Assembly: GCA_005881275.1 (NCBI GenBank)
Contig: VBEF01000038.1
Span: forward strand, 1 to 52,267
Source: Chloroflexota bacterium
GTDB lineage: Bacteria; Chloroflexota; Dormibacteria; Dormibacterales; Dormibacteraceae
Direction of reading: 5' to 3'
DNA length: 52,267 bases
In this document: in pieces, positions 34,115 to 43,141 of the stretch
How positions within the stretch are numbered: position 1 is the first letter of the stretch
Layout: every line of letters starts with the position of its first letter
Translations under genes and position numbers: made by a program
Notes under the pieces: model-generated
Seen by the model: only the letters and a program-made list of their open reading frames with translations
What the model was told of the DNA's origin: nothing
The model's database searches: none

Positions 34115-35109
34115 TGGAGGCGACCGTCGCGGCCGAACGACCCAGGCTCGACCGCGTTCGTTTCGGCCGGGCGCTGAGGCGGTTCGGCTGGACGATTGCG
34201 GTCTACGCGCTTTTCGCGACCGTGATGGTGGTCACGATCGCCATCAAGCCGGACTACGGCTCGTTCGAGTGGAACACGCTCACTCTTGCCGCTCTGCCAC
34301 TTGCGTTCGCCGCGGCTGCTCAGACGATGGTGGTGCTGGGCGGCGGCATCGACCTTTCCGTGGGTGCGCTGATGGCGCTGGCCAACGTGCTTGCGCTGCG
34401 CGCGATGCTCGGGCACGACCTGAACTACGCGCTGGTGGTCGCCCTGATCGTGCTCGTCGAGGTCACGCTCGCGGGAGCGCTCAACGGCGCGATCATCGTC
34501 CTGACCCGAGTTCCTGACATCGTGATCACCCTCGCGACCTCTTTTATATGGGCGGGCCTGGCGCTGCTCGTGCTGGCGAAGCCGACACCGGGCATCCCGC
34601 TCGACTTTCAAAACCTGGCCCAGGGCTCGACGTTCTCGCCGTGGGTGCCCAACGCCCTGCTCCTGCTGCTGGTAATTCCCGCCGTCTGGATCCCGTTGCG
34701 CCGCAGCCGGGCCGGGCTCGCGATTTACGCCATCGGCAGCGACCGCAACGCGGCGTTCAGGTCGGGCGTGAACCTGGCGCTGAGCCGCATCCTCGCCTAT
34801 GCGGTAGGCGGATTCTTCGCGGCGTGCGGTGGGTTGGCGCTGTCCATGACCACCGGCGTCGGCACACCTCTCGCGGGCACTTACTACACCCTGAGCGCGG
34901 TCTCGGCCATCGTTCTGGGCGGCGTCAGCCTGGCCGGCGGAAGGGGCGGCATGCTGGGCCCGGTCGCCGCCGCCTACATCCTGTCCCTCATCCCCGCGGT
35001 GCTCATCTACCTGGGGATCGATCCCAACTACGGCCAGATGATCCAGGGCGTGCTGATCGTGCTGGTGGTCATGATCGGCGGAGTCGGCGCTTTGCTGAGG
35101 AGAGCATGA
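34114..35109 (+). CDS. Ribose-type ABC transporter permease
   Basis: 331 residues, GTG start sharing one base with the ATPase stop and preceded by AGGAAGGAG. About nine hydrophobic segments. GGGIDLSVGALMALANV near residue 76 is the RbsC-family signature (GGIDLSVG), and VSAIVLGGVSLAGGRGGMLGP near 260 is the second conserved block. Forms a heterodimer with the next permease. The open frame upstream of 34114 is noise over the ATPase gene. Confidence 0.92.
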   Translation: MEATVAAERPRLDRVRFGRALRRFGWTIAVYALFATVMVVTIAIKPDYGSFEWNTLTLAALPLAFAAAAQTMVVLGGGIDLSVGALMALANVLALRAMLGHDLNYALVVALIVLVEVTLAGALNGAIIVLTRVPDIVITLATSFIWAGLALLVLAKPTPGIPLDFQNLAQGSTFSPWVPNALLLLLVIPAVWIPLRRSRAGLAIYAIGSDRNAAFRSGVNLALSRILAYAVGGFFAACGGLALSMTTGVGTPLAGTYYTLSAVSAIVLGGVSLAGGRGGMLGPVAAAYILSLIPAVLIYLGIDPNYGQMIQGVLIVLVVMIGGVGALLRRA

Positions 35110-36065
35110 GCACCCGGGCGGTGTCGGTGGTGCGCCTCGTGCAGCAGCGGTCGTTCCTGGTCCTGATCGCGCTGCTCGTGGCGCTCGCGGGACTGATCGA
35201 GATCATCCGCCCGGGCGCCGTCAATGCGCACTGGGTGTCGAACATCCTGGAATTCGCCGCCCCCCTCGGGATCCTCGCGGCGGGCCAGACCCTGGTGGTC
35301 ATCACGGGCGGGATCGACCTTTCGGTCGCGAACGTCGCGACCGCGGCCGCGTACATCATGGCCAGCCAGGCACCGTTTGGAGTGACGCGGTCAATCGTTG
35401 CGGGGCTCCTTGTAGGGGTCGCCGTCGGGTTCGTCAACGGGATCGGCGTCGGGGTGTTCAGGGTGCAGCCGCTGATCATGACCCTGGCGATGGGCCTGGT
35501 CGTCACGGGAAGCCTCAACGTGTACAGCCAGGCGGCCGTGCGCAGCGTGCCGGGCGTGCCGGCTGTGATTCACACGCTTGGCTCGGGCACCGTGCTCGGT
35601 TACGTGCCCGTCAGCCTTTTCCTGTGGGCGCTGCTGGGGGCTGCCCTGATCATCGGCCTCCGGAGCACCGGGTTCGGGAGGCTGCTCTACGCGGTCGGCG
35701 ACAACATCGAGGCGACGCGCCTGGCCGGTGTTCGCGGGTGGCAGGTCCTCCTGGCGAACTACGCGGCGTGCGGATTCCTCAGCGCGGTCGCCGGGCTTGT
35801 GCTGTCGGGCACGGTAAACGCCGCCGACCTGAGTCTCGCCACCGTCCTGCTGCTGCCGTCGGTCGCCGCGGTGGTGATCGGCGGAACGTCGATCTTTGGC
35901 GGAAGCGGAAGCTACTCGGGGACGATCGTGGGGGCCTTGATTCTCACCGTCCTCAACAGCGTGCTGACGCTGCTCGACGTGCCCGACGCGGTCAAGCAGG
36001 TGCTCTACGGCGCGATCATCGTGGTGCTCGCGGCCGCGTACACGCGCGTGCTGGGTCACGAGTAG
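35106..36065 (+). CDS. Ribose-type ABC transporter permease
   Basis: 319 residues, ATG in an ATGA overlap with the previous stop. RbsC-family signature TGGIDLSVANVATAAAY near residue 62 and VAAVVIGGTSIFGGSGSYSGT near 250. Multi-pass membrane protein that completes the CUT2-type importer with the genes at 31465-35109. Two different permease genes, rather than one, indicate a heteromeric channel. Confidence 0.92.
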   Translation: MSTRAVSVVRLVQQRSFLVLIALLVALAGLIEIIRPGAVNAHWVSNILEFAAPLGILAAGQTLVVITGGIDLSVANVATAAAYIMASQAPFGVTRSIVAGLLVGVAVGFVNGIGVGVFRVQPLIMTLAMGLVVTGSLNVYSQAAVRSVPGVPAVIHTLGSGTVLGYVPVSLFLWALLGAALIIGLRSTGFGRLLYAVGDNIEATRLAGVRGWQVLLANYAACGFLSAVAGLVLSGTVNAADLSLATVLLLPSVAAVVIGGTSIFGGSGSYSGTIVGALILTVLNSVLTLLDVPDAVKQVLYGAIIVVLAAAYTRVLGHE

Positions 36066-36067
36066 CG

Positions 36068-36979
36068 CTGCAAACATTCACCTTCATCGGAGTCACCACT
36101 GGACAGTCCGCCGCGACGCGGTTGTTTCCGGCGTGGGCTGCGGAGCTGGAGCTTGGCGATGTGCGGCTGGTGGGATACGACCTTCCGCTGCACGCAGCGC
36201 GCGAGCGCTATCGAGAAGTGATTCGTCAAATCAAAAACGGCTCGAACGAACGGGGCGGCCTCATCACGACGCACAAGATCGATGTCTTCGAAGCGTGCCG
36301 CGACATGTTCGACGCGGTCGACCCGTACGCAGAGCTGTGCGGCGAGACGTCTTGCCTCGCCAAACGCGACGGGCGGCTGTGGGCGCTCGCGACGGATCCG
36401 ATCTCATCCGAGCGAGCGCTCGCCGAGTTCTTTGACGCCACCGATGGGGCACAGGTCCTGTGTATTGGAGCGGGAGGTTCGGCTACCGCCATCACCGTTC
36501 ACCTGCTCGCGAGCCAGGCTGACTCCCACATCACGGTGGTCGGCCGGACGCAGGCCAGACTCGAGGCGATGCAGGCCATTCACGCCAAGCTCGGTCCGAA
36601 AACGCCGGTCCGCTACATCGAGAACGGCGATCCGCGCATCAACGACCGCTTGATCGCGGAGCTGCCGCCAGGGTCCCTGGTCATCAACGCGACGGGGATG
36701 GGCAAGGACACGCCTGGCTCACCCATCACGGACGCCGCCATGTTTCCGGAGGACGGATTTGTCTGGGACCTGAATTACCGAGGCGAGCTGGAGTTTCTTC
36801 GTCAGGCGGAGCAACAACGGGCCGGCCGAAACCTGCGCGTCGAGGACGGATGGCGGTACTTCATCCACGGCTGGGCTGTCGTGATGGAGCACGTTTTCGA
36901 GATCGCCATCGACAGCGAGAAGGTCGCTCGGATTTCGGCGGTGTCGGAACCCGAACGTCCGAAGCGGGCTTTCAGCTGA
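36068..36979 (+). CDS. Shikimate dehydrogenase-like protein (AroE family)
   Basis: About 303 residues if translation begins at the CTG at 36068. The N-terminal substrate domain has FIGVTTGQSAATRLFPAW (equivalent to the GVIGxPIxHSxSP motif) and LITTHKIDVF near residue 61, with the catalytic Lys. The NADP domain has VLCIGAGGSATAITVHLL near 137 and VVGRTQARL near 160. LVINATGMG near 207 matches the family. No ATG, GTG or TTG lies near the expected start in this frame. The upstream stop, a base before, and the N-terminal homology place the start at CTG. As the last gene of the sugar operon it may be a quinate/sugar-acid dehydrogenase, not the biosynthetic AroE. Confidence 0.8.
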   Translation: MQTFTFIGVTTGQSAATRLFPAWAAELELGDVRLVGYDLPLHAARERYREVIRQIKNGSNERGGLITTHKIDVFEACRDMFDAVDPYAELCGETSCLAKRDGRLWALATDPISSERALAEFFDATDGAQVLCIGAGGSATAITVHLLASQADSHITVVGRTQARLEAMQAIHAKLGPKTPVRYIENGDPRINDRLIAELPPGSLVINATGMGKDTPGSPITDAAMFPEDGFVWDLNYRGELEFLRQAEQQRAGRNLRVEDGWRYFIHGWAVVMEHVFEIAIDSEKVARISAVSEPERPKRAFS

Positions 36980-36985
36980 TGATCC

Positions 36986-38116
36986 TCAACGTAGGGTCAC
37001 CTGGACTGCGTCCGGTTGCGTCGTTGACCGACCCACGACCTGCAGCACGACCTCCGCGCTCTGCAGATACCGCAGGCTGACAAGGAGCGTGAGATCGATG
37101 AAAACCTGCGTGAGGCCCGCGAAACCGGTGTCCAACAGCGTGAAGGGCTGCACCAAAAGTAGATCGATGAGAATCGCGGTCTCAAATGCGCGGTACGCGC
37201 GGTGGCGCGAGCTCCGCAGCTCCGCCACACCGATCACAGTGAAAGCGCCCACGACGAGCGTCCCTGCCAGGGTGGTCCACAGGATCGGCCCGGCCTGGAA
37301 CGTCGCGTTCCACTCCCTCAATGCGTCGCTGCTGCCGGTGGCTGCCCCGGCTGCGACGACGAGAGAGTAGACGACCGACAGGACTACGGCGACAGCCTGC
37401 AAGACGAAAACACCGGTGATGGCCCGGCGGAACCAGCGGTTGTGGACGATCGCGGCGTAACGGTTGCGGACAGCCGTCATCGAGGCTGTCAACCAGGATT
37501 TGAGCTCCGGCGCCGGCGTTGCCATCTCGAACTGCCGGCGCAGCATCGGCGTCAGGGGATTCGAGATGTCGGCCGCATCGAGCCAGGCCAGCGCGTGGGT
37601 TCGGGCCACAGTCGAAATGCGTCCAAGCGCAAGCTCCTTCGAAGCTTCGACGGCGTTCACCAGCTTCTCGCGAGGCGTGAGTTTCCGGAAGCGCCGCATC
37701 TCGCGTGCCGTCAAGAACAGGACGATGAACATCGCGTAGATGAGCGACGCGGTCGGCTTGAAGAAGTAGTTGTTGTCCGACGTCAGGAACTTACCCAGCT
37801 CGTCGATGAACATGCCGAAGCCTGCGCCACCGATGACAGCAGCCATGAGCTGCCAGGGAAATGTCAGAAGGGACAGGAGCATTCCGAGGGCAACCACCAT
37901 GAGGAGGCCACCCCAAAGCACGTGTGCTATGTGGAGACCATTGCCACCCAGCTGCGGGTAATGCGCCGCGGCCAGATAAACCCGGAGGGCCAACACGGTC
38001 AGCACGGCCGCGATCAAGAACGCGTCCACGAGCAGCGGCCGGTCGTTCCGGATCACTTCAGGCCAGCCTGCAGGCCCGGTGCGCAATTGCGGCGCAAGCG
38101 TAACAAATTCAGTCAC
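36986..38116 (-). CDS. Multi-pass membrane protein of unknown function
   Basis: 376 residues. An N-terminal block of four hydrophobic helices (residues about 32-135) contains the motif GFGMFIDELGKFLTSDNNYF, with acidic residues inside a membrane segment. A soluble charged helical section (about 138-225) follows, then a second block of four helices (230-360). No family recognised with certainty; similar layouts occur in conserved actinobacterial/chloroflexal membrane proteins. It converges with the AroE-like gene (6 bp gap) and stands apart from the liv operon. The FIDELGK stretch could be a functional site. Confidence 0.7.
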   Translation of the reverse strand: MTEFVTLAPQLRTGPAGWPEVIRNDRPLLVDAFLIAAVLTVLALRVYLAAAHYPQLGGNGLHIAHVLWGGLLMVVALGMLLSLLTFPWQLMAAVIGGAGFGMFIDELGKFLTSDNNYFFKPTASLIYAMFIVLFLTAREMRRFRKLTPREKLVNAVEASKELALGRISTVARTHALAWLDAADISNPLTPMLRRQFEMATPAPELKSWLTASMTAVRNRYAAIVHNRWFRRAITGVFVLQAVAVVLSVVYSLVVAAGAATGSSDALREWNATFQAGPILWTTLAGTLVVGAFTVIGVAELRSSRHRAYRAFETAILIDLLLVQPFTLLDTGFAGLTQVFIDLTLLVSLRYLQSAEVVLQVVGRSTTQPDAVQVTLR

Positions 38117-38422
38117 AGGTAACGCCCGCTCTGTTGCCGTGATCGACCCAGCAACACTTGACTCGCACGGGAAGGAGGGTCAGAGTGGCATTTGCGCGAG
38201 GCACAGGAGGACGCTACGGACAACAGGTCGACCGTAAGACGGTCCGCGAGTGATCGGCGCGGAGATGAGCGCAGGGCGCGACTCCACAGGGAGGTGACGC
38301 CTGCCCGCGAGACCAGCGCACGTGAGCGCAGAGCAGCCCTACGCCGGATGGACCATCGCCGGAGCCCGTTGGATCGTCGGGCGCCGTACCCACGCCATTG
38401 AGCGCGGGAACGCCAGCCTCGG
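38117..38422. other. 306-bp gap without a confident gene
   Basis: Between the membrane protein start and the livF stop. A GTG at 38185 with a good Shine-Dalgarno (GGAAGGAGGG) opens a 22-codon frame ending at 38253. Two further small frames (38250-38297 and 38294-38401) follow, each joined by a GTGA overlap, but they are Arg-rich and resemble nothing known. Another 38-residue frame runs 38320-38436. It may hold the promoter of the membrane protein gene. None of the frames is called as a gene. Confidence 0.4.
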
Positions 38423-39151
38423 TCACAGACCGAGATAGGCTCGCCGTACCCCAGGGTCATCCTTGACCTTGGCGGCAGCCCCGGTGAGCACGACCCGCCC
38501 GTTCTCGAGCACGTAGGCCCGGCTCGCCGCGTCGAGCGCGACCAGCACGTCCTGCTCGACCAGCAGCAGAGCCATGCCCTCTCGATTGATCTCGCGGACC
38601 ACGTCGATCAGGCGGTCTACGACCTTGGGCGCGAGGCCCAGGGACAGCTCATCCACCATCAGCAGCTTCGGCCGGGCCATCATGCCTCGGCCGATCGCGA
38701 CCATCTGCTGCTCCCCGCCCGACAGCGTGCCGGCGTCGCGTGACAGCTTGTCCTTGAGGGCCGGGAAGCGATCCAGCACGCGCGCCAGGTCATCGGGCAC
38801 CTCCTGGTCGCGCCGCAGATACGCGCCGAGAAGCAGGTTTTTCTTGACGGACATGGTCCCGAAGAGGCGGCGGCCCTGTGGCACATGAGCGACGCCTTTT
38901 CGGACCAGAGCTTCAGGGCGCGCGTTGGTCACGTCCTCGCCCCCAAGTGAAATCGTCCCCGAGGTCGCGCGGACCAGGCCGCTCAAGACGCCGAGCAAGG
39001 TTGACTTCCCGGCTCCGTTCGCGCCCACCAGCGCGATCAGCTCCGACGGCTCGATGTCGAGGTCGATTCCGAAGAGCACCGGCCCGGCGTCGAAACCCGC
39101 CGTCAGGCCTCTGACCTCGAGCAGGGTTTCAGGACTTGAGGCGTTTGGCAT
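38423..39151 (-). CDS. livF: Branched-chain amino acid ABC transporter ATP-binding protein LivF
   Basis: 242 residues. Walker A GANGAGKS near residue 40, Q-loop VPQGRRLFGTMSVKKNLLLGAY (typical of LivF), signature LSGGEQQM near 135 and Walker B LLMVDELSLGLAP near 157. LivF-type proteins have this short C-terminus (VLTGAAAKVKDDPGVRRAYLGL). Last gene of the livKHMGF operon; overlaps livG by 23 bases. Drives import of leucine, isoleucine, valine or related amino acids or amides. Confidence 0.93.
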   Translation of the reverse strand: MPNASSPETLLEVRGLTAGFDAGPVLFGIDLDIEPSELIALVGANGAGKSTLLGVLSGLVRATSGTISLGGEDVTNARPEALVRKGVAHVPQGRRLFGTMSVKKNLLLGAYLRRDQEVPDDLARVLDRFPALKDKLSRDAGTLSGGEQQMVAIGRGMMARPKLLMVDELSLGLAPKVVDRLIDVVREINREGMALLLVEQDVLVALDAASRAYVLENGRVVLTGAAAKVKDDPGVRRAYLGL

Positions 39152-39890
39152 AACGCTCGCCGAGGTAGGCCTGGATCACGCGCTCGTCCCTCAGCACGAC
39201 CTCAGGCTCGCCCTGCGCAAGGACGTGACCGAAGTCGAGGACGATCGCCCGGCGGCACACGCCGACGATCACGCGCATGACGTGCTCGATAAGGAGCACC
39301 GTCACGCCCGTCGCGTGCACCGCGCGCACCATGTCCAGCGCGTCGTCGACCTCCACGTTGTTGAGCCCTGCCATCACCTCATCGAGCAGAAGAAGCTGCG
39401 GCCGGGTCGCCACCGCCCGTGCGACCTCGAGTCGCTTGCGGTCCGGGATGGTGAGCGCCGAAACCGGGTGATCGGCCTTGGCCCTGAGGCCGACCAGCTC
39501 CAGAACCTCGTCCGCCAATGCAAAGGCACCGGCGACTCCGCGCCGCGCTTGCGCGCTTCCGAACAGAGCGCCGATGGCTGCGTTCTCCCGGACCGTCATC
39601 GACCCGAAGGGCTTGACGATCTGGAAGGTGCGGCCGATACCGAGCTTGGCGACCCGGTGCGGCGAAATGCCGGCGATTGAGCTCCCGTTCAAGCGGATGT
39701 CGCCTCGGTCCAGGCGCTGCGTTCCGCTGATGCAGTTGAGCAGGGTCGTCTTGCCCGCGCCGTTGGGGCCGATGATGCCGACGATGTCACCCTTGGCGAC
39801 CTCGAAGCTGACGCCGTCGACCGCGGCCACGCCCCCGAAGCGCTTGGTCACGCCGCGCAGCTCGAGCTGGGGCGAGACAGCCGCGCTCAC
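39129..39890 (-). CDS. livG: Branched-chain amino acid ABC transporter ATP-binding protein LivG
   Basis: 253 residues, GTG start in a GTGA overlap with livM. Walker A GPNGAGKT near residue 42, GIGRTFQIVKPFGSMTVREN (LivG-specific Q-loop region), signature LTIPDRKRLEVARAVA near 145 (in place of LSGG, as in LivG), Walker B LLLLDEVMAGLNNVE. The C-terminal extension HVLAQGEPEVVLRDERVIQAYLGE is the LivG family end. Works with LivF as the heterodimeric ATPase. Confidence 0.93.
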   Translation of the reverse strand: MSAAVSPQLELRGVTKRFGGVAAVDGVSFEVAKGDIVGIIGPNGAGKTTLLNCISGTQRLDRGDIRLNGSSIAGISPHRVAKLGIGRTFQIVKPFGSMTVRENAAIGALFGSAQARRGVAGAFALADEVLELVGLRAKADHPVSALTIPDRKRLEVARAVATRPQLLLLDEVMAGLNNVEVDDALDMVRAVHATGVTVLLIEHVMRVIVGVCRRAIVLDFGHVLAQGEPEVVLRDERVIQAYLGERYAKRLKS

Positions 39891-40969
39891 AGCGACGTTT
39901 CTCTGAGCGAGCGGCGCAAGTACGCGAGGCTGAGCCTGGTGCGGCCGCCGAAAAAGTCGATCGCTCCGCGCGGCACGAAGACCACGACGACTATCAGCAG
40001 CAGGCCGAGGATGACCTGCGCGATGATGGGCCGCGCCTCGCTCGAGACGAACGGAATATCAAGCGAGATCGGCAGGCTTCCGCCGAGAAACTGGATCAGC
40101 AGCTGCAGCAAAAGAGCGCCGGCGGCCGGCCCGAACACCGTGCCGGTGCCACCGAGCAGCGCCATCAGGATCATCTGGACGTTGTATTCGATGGGGAACG
40201 CGTTGTCCTGATTGATGAAGACGTTCCACTGGGAGAAGATCCCGCCCGCCAGGCCTGTCAGCGCCGCGGCCAGGGCGAACGCAGCCACCTTATACGCTGT
40301 GGTGTTCACCCCGAGCACAGCCGCGGCCTCCTCGTTCTCGCGGATGGCGATCAGGCCGTAGCCGAACCGGCTGCGCAGCACCCACCACGTGACGGCGATG
40401 GCGAGAGCCGCCGCCCCACACATCAGATAGAAGAAGAACAGGCCGCGGTGGCCGACCGCATATATAGGAAGGAAGAGGCCGCTGGCTCCCCCGAAGACCG
40501 GCCTGCCGTCGTAGTCGATGTTCTGCACCAGCTCGCCGAGGGCCACCCCCACCCCCAGGCTTGCGACCGCGAAGTAATGCCCGCGCAGGCGCAGCAGCGG
40601 GAGCCCTATCAGGGCGGCAAAGGACGCGGCCAGGACCGGCGCGAGCGGCAGCGCGAGCAGAAAGGGCCACTTCGCCTTGGCGATCAGCATGCCCGTCGTG
40701 TAGGCGCCGATGCCGAAAAAGGCCACGTTGCCAAAAGCGGCGTACCCCGTGATCCCGCCGATGATGTTCCAAGCCGACGCCATGACTACGAACATCACGA
40801 TGTAGGTGGCGATCCGGAACCAGAACTTGTCGGCGAGGAGAGGGATGTTGGCCGATTGGGCGACGTCGAGGGAGGTCAGGGGAGCCAGAAGCGCGTAGCC
40901 GGCGACGATCGCGCCCGCGATCACGAACGCGCGCCGCCAGCGGCGCTGCGAATCGGTCGTCGCGATCAA
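39887..40969 (-). CDS. livM: Branched-chain amino acid ABC transporter permease LivM
   Basis: 360 residues from a TTG at 40969 in a TTGA overlap with the livH stop; the open frame continues upstream only as shadow of livH. Around ten hydrophobic segments. WNIIGGITGYAAFGNVAFFGIGAYTTG near residue 80 is the LivM hallmark, and GYGLIAIRENEEAAAVLGVNTTAYKV near 225 is the cytoplasmic EAA-like loop. Forms the channel with LivH. Confidence 0.92.
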   Translation of the reverse strand: MIATTDSQRRWRRAFVIAGAIVAGYALLAPLTSLDVAQSANIPLLADKFWFRIATYIVMFVVMASAWNIIGGITGYAAFGNVAFFGIGAYTTGMLIAKAKWPFLLALPLAPVLAASFAALIGLPLLRLRGHYFAVASLGVGVALGELVQNIDYDGRPVFGGASGLFLPIYAVGHRGLFFFYLMCGAAALAIAVTWWVLRSRFGYGLIAIRENEEAAAVLGVNTTAYKVAAFALAAALTGLAGGIFSQWNVFINQDNAFPIEYNVQMILMALLGGTGTVFGPAAGALLLQLLIQFLGGSLPISLDIPFVSSEARPIIAQVILGLLLIVVVVFVPRGAIDFFGGRTRLSLAYLRRSLRETSL

Positions 40970-41835
40970 TGCAGCCTGCCCATCAGTCCCTGGGGCCGCG
41001 TCACGAGCACGAGCACCATGAGACCGAAGGCGATCGCGTTCGCGAACACCGATCCCGACCCCGGTATCGACTGTCCGAAGGCCTCGACCAGGCCGAACGC
41101 AAGGCCTCCCACCACCGTCGCGCTGACGCGACCCAGCCCTCCGAGGATCACGACCACGAACGCCTGCAGCGTGTATGGCTCGCCGGCGGTTGGGGTGATC
41201 GCCTGGATCATCGCGATGAGTCCGCCGGCGATCCCGGCGCAAGCGGCGCCGAGTCCATAGGTGACCGCATAAGCGTGGCGAAGGTCTATGCCGACGAGCT
41301 GCGCGGCGTCACGGTCGGCGGAGATGGCGTGGATCGCCAGGCCGATGCGAGTCCGGTTCAGCAGGAAGGCGAGCCCAGCCGCCAGCAGTATCGCCGCACC
41401 CAACGAGGCAAGACGGACGTAGGGAATCACGACGCTGCCGAGCTCCAGACCTTGACCCGAGTACGCGGGCGTGACCGATCGAAAGTCCGAACCGAAGATG
41501 AGGAGCAGGATGTTGACGATCACCAGGTTCACCCCGAAAGTAAGCAGGAAGGTGAACAACAGCGGTGCGCGAATGATCCGGTTGATGACCCCGCGCTGGA
41601 GCGCGTAACCGAGAATGAACAACGCTGCTGCGTCCAGGGGCAGCGTGAGGAAAGGATCCAGGCCGAAACCGGTAAAGAGCTGCCACGTGATGTAGCCGCC
41701 GACGACGACCAGGGCCCCGTGCGCGAGGTTGACGATGTTGAGCACGCCCCACACGAGGCCGAAGCCCACTCCCACCGCAACATAGACCCCTCCGGCCAGC
41801 AGGCCGAGAATGACCAGCTGGACGAAAGCGTCCAA
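40966..41835 (-). CDS. livH: Branched-chain amino acid ABC transporter permease LivH
   Basis: 289 residues, typical length, beginning with a TTG at 41835, 20 bases after the livK stop; AGGG is the only Shine-Dalgarno candidate. GLVWGVLNIVNLAHGALVVVGGYITW near residue 25 is the LivH signature (NLAHG). AISADRDAAQLVGIDLRHAYAVTYG near 190 is the ATPase contact loop. Integral membrane subunit paired with LivM. Confidence 0.92.
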   Translation of the reverse strand: MDAFVQLVILGLLAGGVYVAVGVGFGLVWGVLNIVNLAHGALVVVGGYITWQLFTGFGLDPFLTLPLDAAALFILGYALQRGVINRIIRAPLLFTFLLTFGVNLVIVNILLLIFGSDFRSVTPAYSGQGLELGSVVIPYVRLASLGAAILLAAGLAFLLNRTRIGLAIHAISADRDAAQLVGIDLRHAYAVTYGLGAACAGIAGGLIAMIQAITPTAGEPYTLQAFVVVILGGLGRVSATVVGGLAFGLVEAFGQSIPGSGSVFANAIAFGLMVLVLVTRPQGLMGRLH

Positions 41836-41855
41836 ACCCTAGCGTCTCGTTGCGA

Positions 41856-43085
41856 TCAGCGCTGGTCCCAGGCGGGGGTTGGGTACTGGGGCTTCGCGTC
41901 CGCGACGCTGTCGGGAAACACGGTGTGGTGCGCGCCGTTCTGGATCTGCTCCACGACCATCGGCTTGTAGATGTTGATCCCGCGGCTGTCGAACTTGACC
42001 TGGCCGAAGAACACCGTCACGTCCAGCGCCGCCAGCGCGTCGCGCACCTTCTTGGGATCCAGCGACTTGGCGTTCTCGATCGCGCGCTGCAGGGCCAGGC
42101 ATGCGGCCGTCGACTCGGCCACGTGGTAGTCGGGATCGCCGAGCCCGGGATACTTCGCCTTGTAAGCGGTCACGTAGTCCGCCACAGTCAGATAGAAGGC
42201 CGGCGTGTACTTCACCTGCGGAGTCCACTGCGATCCGCCGTAGACGTAGTCGGCGTCCTTGCCGAGCGCGGTGATGAAGTCGGGCGTGGAAGGCCCGACT
42301 GAGTACGCGAATATCTTGGCGTTGACCTTCTGCTCCTTGGCCGCCTTGTTGATGGCGATCGCCTCCTGCAGATGACCGGAGTTCAGGACGATGTCGGCGT
42401 TCGAGGCCTTGGCCGCCTGGACCTCGGCCGAGAGGTTGGTGGCGCCGTTCTTGTACTTCTTATAGAGGACGACGTTCAGGCCCTTGGTTGCCGCGTAGGT
42501 GTTGACCCCCTCCGCGACCTCGAGGCTGAAATTGTCATCCGCGCTCAGCATCGCGATGGTCGCCGGCTTGGGGCTGAGCGTGGCGGCCATGTCGATCACG
42601 CCCTGGAGGTATTTGTTGGCCGGGCTGAGCACGCCGAAGGTGTACTTGTAGCCCTGGTTGAAGATCGACTGCGCCGCGCCGTTGGCTTCGACCATCGGGA
42701 TCTCGTTCTGCTCAGCGATGGCTGCGTCCGTCGCGGTGGCGGCACTGCCATAGGGACCCAGCAAGAAGTTCGCCTTGTCCTCGGTGATGAGCTTCTGCAT
42801 CAGCACCGCGGACTGGTTGGCGTTGCTGGTGTCGTCGTAGTACTTGATCGTCACGGGGTGCTTGACGCCATTGACCACGATGCCCCCACGCTCATTGATC
42901 CAGTCCTGCCACAAGTTGTAGCCCTGCTGGGTGAGGATCGACTCCTTGGTCAGGGAACCGGTCAGCCCAAGAGGCGCTCCAAGGATGATCGTGGACCCGG
43001 TCGTCGGCGCTCCGCCGGAGCTGCCCCCGCACGCCAAGGCAGCGACCGCCACCGCCGCGAGCAACGCCAACTTAACCATTGCCAT
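41856..43085 (-). CDS. livK: Branched-chain amino acid ABC transporter substrate-binding lipoprotein LivK
   Basis: 409 residues from the ATG at 43085, with GGGGGAGG upstream. The signal peptide ends in a lipobox (ALACGG, C19). The mature region has IILGAPLGLTGSLTKES near residue 35, GPYGSAATATDAAIAEQNEIPMVEANG near 110 and HVAESTAACLALQRAIENA near 335, the type I fold of the Leu/Ile/Val-binding family. Extracytoplasmic capture of amino acids or amide/urea-like solutes for LivHMGF. The open frame upstream of 43085 is antisense to the MFS gene. TAGGAT in the 56-bp upstream gap is a possible -10. Confidence 0.93.
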   Translation of the reverse strand: MAMVKLALLAAVAVAALACGGSSGGAPTTGSTIILGAPLGLTGSLTKESILTQQGYNLWQDWINERGGIVVNGVKHPVTIKYYDDTSNANQSAVLMQKLITEDKANFLLGPYGSAATATDAAIAEQNEIPMVEANGAAQSIFNQGYKYTFGVLSPANKYLQGVIDMAATLSPKPATIAMLSADDNFSLEVAEGVNTYAATKGLNVVLYKKYKNGATNLSAEVQAAKASNADIVLNSGHLQEAIAINKAAKEQKVNAKIFAYSVGPSTPDFITALGKDADYVYGGSQWTPQVKYTPAFYLTVADYVTAYKAKYPGLGDPDYHVAESTAACLALQRAIENAKSLDPKKVRDALAALDVTVFFGQVKFDSRGINIYKPMVVEQIQNGAHHTVFPDSVADAKPQYPTPAWDQR

Positions 43086-43141
43086 GGTCACAACCTCCCC
43101 CAAAACAGCTGCTCCCCGACGGGAAAATCCTACTCCGCCCA

